Assembly: GCF_003073045.1 (NCBI RefSeq)
Contig: NC_037600.1
Span: forward strand, 15,330,352 to 15,394,351
Reading direction: 5' to 3'
Source: Pomacea canaliculata
Taxonomy: Eukaryota; Mollusca; Gastropoda; Architaenioglossa; Ampullariidae
Length of the DNA: 64,000 nucleotides
A program made the translations under genes and the position numbers. The notes beneath the pieces were generated by a model. The model had not been told where the DNA came from. It did not search any database and worked only from the letters and a program-made list of their open reading frames with translations. Position 1 is the stretch's first letter. Each line of letters opens with the position of its first letter. Positions 61,806 through 64,000 of the stretch are shown here, piece by piece.

Positions 61806-62286
61806 GGTGCATTGAACATGTTTATGTACATTTTAACAATTGGCTTTGTTTATAGCTCAAAACACACTGCATTCATTGTCATTAAAAGTGTTAGTACATT
61901 TTGGACACACTGGAGTCTTATAAAAAGTTTCTATACTGGCAAAATTTTCTCCAGCCTAGAGTCGAGATTTAAGGCTATGATCAAAACTTTCTTGCTGGGT
62001 CCTAGAGGAGGGCATGACAGTTCAGGTTTTTTGTTTGTTTGTTTGTTGTTGTTTTTTTGTTTTTGTTATTGTTTTTGTTTTTGTTTTTTTTGATTGGGTG
62101 GACAGTTGTAGTACACACACAAACATACATTTTAACAAATCATACACACAGACGCAAAAGAATTATCAAGCGTAAAAATAGTAAAGTCACATGACTTCTA
62201 ACCTGATTCATTTGAGAAGTGTTGGTAATCGAGAACTCTTACAATTCTTGGTACTTCAGGCAGAGACTTCCAGAAATATGGTTGGT

Positions 62287-64000
62287 CTGGAATCAGAAAA
62301 TTGTTTGTTGTTGATAATGATAATTCCAAACGTACGTGATCACTTCTTCTAGAAATAACACGGTAAATAGTCTTTTACCTAATCAAGACAGATCCTGGTA
62401 AACCAGGTTTACTCCTACATGTCTATCAGTGTGATAAATAGTATTTTTTCTAAGTGGAAATGTGGGATGTTAAAACTGCTGTAGCGAAAAAAGAATAATT
62501 CAACACTACTCCTGAAAAAACTGATTTGGTGAGACTACAGGTGTTATTCGGGGTAATTAACGCCATCATTTGTGTGCAAAGAAACAAAAATTTCAAAGGT
62601 AACAACGATGATCGATTCAGTCCAGTTGAATAAAATCTCTGTAAACAATACAGTGAGGCCCAGGTCTGTTAACATCAAAAGAAGATTAGTTTTGGTCATT
62701 TGAATAAAAGCATTTTATGAAATAAAGGGAAGAACCCCAGAATGGTGTAGTAGGAATGTACTCACCGCTGAGCTTACGATGTCACATCTGTGTCGCTTCC
62801 TGTTCAAATCGTCGTTTAAATACAGGTAACTGAGACCTGGGTACCTGTCACTAATGACTGAGTAATATGATAGTTTTAAAGGACTAGTAAAGTAAAAATG
62901 TTTTAAGTGTTAGACTAAGAATGAGCACACCATGTTACTTCAGGAAATTGTTGTTTAAACGAACACTTTGAGGACTACAAACATCAACATGCCCAGAAAG
63001 AGATCTGCTGTAAGAATTGTACATGGGTATGTAAATGTTATCTAAGTTTAGAGGGCGAGCTGGGACCATTAGAGGTATCTGTGTCAAAATGTCATGTCAC
63101 CACACTGACCTTTCTGTGTATGGTGATATTTGTAGGGATGTACTTCGAGCACAAAAGGGGTGTGTATACATCTCACATTGTGATTGTACTTGATTAATTA
63201 GACAAACATGCATCAAACTAACCATTTAACAGGTCAGCTTAGGTAACAGGATGAACAAAGGCTACATAGAAGACATAATTATACCATACCCACCTTCTGC
63301 GAAACGGATTCCTGCGATGCAGGGGTTGTCTTTCGATGAAATGATTAACTTTGATAAGCTTGAATAACTTGTCTGATAGTGTGACTTGACTTGGTGTGAC
63401 TTTAGTATCAGTCCAGCGACAGTCAGTTAAACCCTGTCATCTTCTTCTCACTAAGGGAAAACGACCTCAGAGTGTCAGGACTTTACTGAGTCTGGACTCT
63501 TAAACTTACCTGGGATTATAGAAATTCTATTTTTTTATTATCTCTGAACTTTCACACCTATAGATGGTTATACTTAAGTCATTATTTACGAATTTGCATC
63601 AATGTTTTGTTTGAAGTATCTATAGAAAGCTTGTTTGGGTATTTCATTACTTAATTGTTGGCAAAAATGCAGTTTAAAGGCTCCGAGGTAAAATATTTTA
63701 CAATAACAAGGGATCGACACTTTTTTTGTTACGTTGGCCCTTTTCTTCTTACTTCAATATGGTGTTAATGAGAGCCATCAGCTAAATTGTAGTCAGTTTG
63801 TGGCACAGAAGCTTATAATGTAGTGTTTCTAAGTCATTCTGTCCCCTCCCAATCACCCCCTGACTTTGTTCTGCTTGTCCATATCCTGTCTGGCTTTGTT
63901 CCCACCCAGTACACTAGGCCAAGTCACGTGCTGTGTGTTAATGAAGTGTAGATAAAATAGTTGCAGGACTTCTGGGTGAACATTGAAATATACAAGTTTT
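62287..64000. other. Region upstream of copy E without recognisable gene
   Basis: Minus-strand donor-like sites occur near 62765 (GCG|GTGAGT), 63293 (AAG|GTGGGT) and 63509 (CAG|GTAAGT) and could belong to untranslated first exons. I see no coding exon, transposon or RNA gene. Confidence 0.4.

Larger units (their letters stand above)
60037..62286 (-). pseudogene. Shortened KY-like copy E: helical, stalk-like tail only
   Basis: Recognisable parts: start exon 62203-62286 (ATG at 62209-62211, ending ATG-AAT-CAG), a half-length helical exon 61228-61369, the stalk exon 60791-61062, and the next exon entering at 60165. That exon reads TWQKVNAKLKEISKQQ ... SLDCSLLTPDQVDLV and meets TGA at 60037-60039, where C has an intact codon. 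The transglutaminase-like exons and first KY exon are absent. Only a frame-broken scrap of the second KY exon remains at 61640-61805. The surviving exons join in matching phases, giving a hypothetical 183-residue helical protein. It may therefore be a decayed copy or a reduced gene; the early stop and the scrap favour decay. Confidence 0.65.

Overview
This window looks like AT-rich nuclear DNA of an invertebrate animal, most likely a gastropod or other mollusc. The evidence is short phase-respecting exons with GT-AG introns, tRNA-derived SINEs, APE-type LINEs and many microsatellites. The taxon is an inference, because no diagnostic single-copy gene is present. I see no bacterial, organellar or RNA genes.

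The backbone is a head-to-tail array of paralogous genes, all on the minus strand: copy A (stop at 4264, coding to 11314, probable start exon near 16030), copy B (20039-31694), copy C (35964-41076), copy D (50634-55627) and a shortened copy E (60037-62286). Copies A-D share nine exons with almost identical lengths and phases (147-198, 230, 219, 357, 529-562, 298, 278, 174-180 and 51-57 bases), and C and D also have a clear start exon. The encoded protein of about 765-780 residues has a kyphoscoliosis peptidase/hillarin-type (KY) transglutaminase-like fold, then the KY-specific C-terminal domains, then a helical tail. The tail resembles the stalk-base region of dynein heavy chains. The Cys-His-Asp triad expected in the transglutaminase-like core is missing from all four long copies, so the family looks like a set of pseudoenzymes. 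Copy E has lost the catalytic-fold exons, but its remaining exons still join in frame and could encode only the helical tail.

Layout: 1-720 is the end of a preceding repeat unit. 720-2280 is non-genic with one SINE. 2280-4260 is the flank downstream of A. 4264-11314 is gene A. 11315-17640 is duplicated upstream flank, containing the probable first exon of A and an LTR fossil. 18020-20040 is the flank downstream of B. 20039-31694 is gene B, whose intron between exons 7 and 8 is enlarged by two LINEs. 31695-35850 is the upstream flank of B, with a SINE and a possible Mutator-like fragment. 35964-41076 is gene C. 42520-49819 is an interval bounded by 76-base inverted repeats (probable DNA transposon) that carries a young LINE at 43938-46877. 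50634-55627 is gene D. 55630-59460 has no recognisable gene. 59480-62290 is the decayed copy E. 62290-64000 has no recognisable gene.

Transposons give relative dates. A decayed LINE and a CR1-like LINE fragment sit at matching intron positions in A and B, so they predate that duplication. The LINE at 26036-26817 and the SINE at 34274-34467 have intact target-site duplications and empty sites in the paralogous segment, so they came later.
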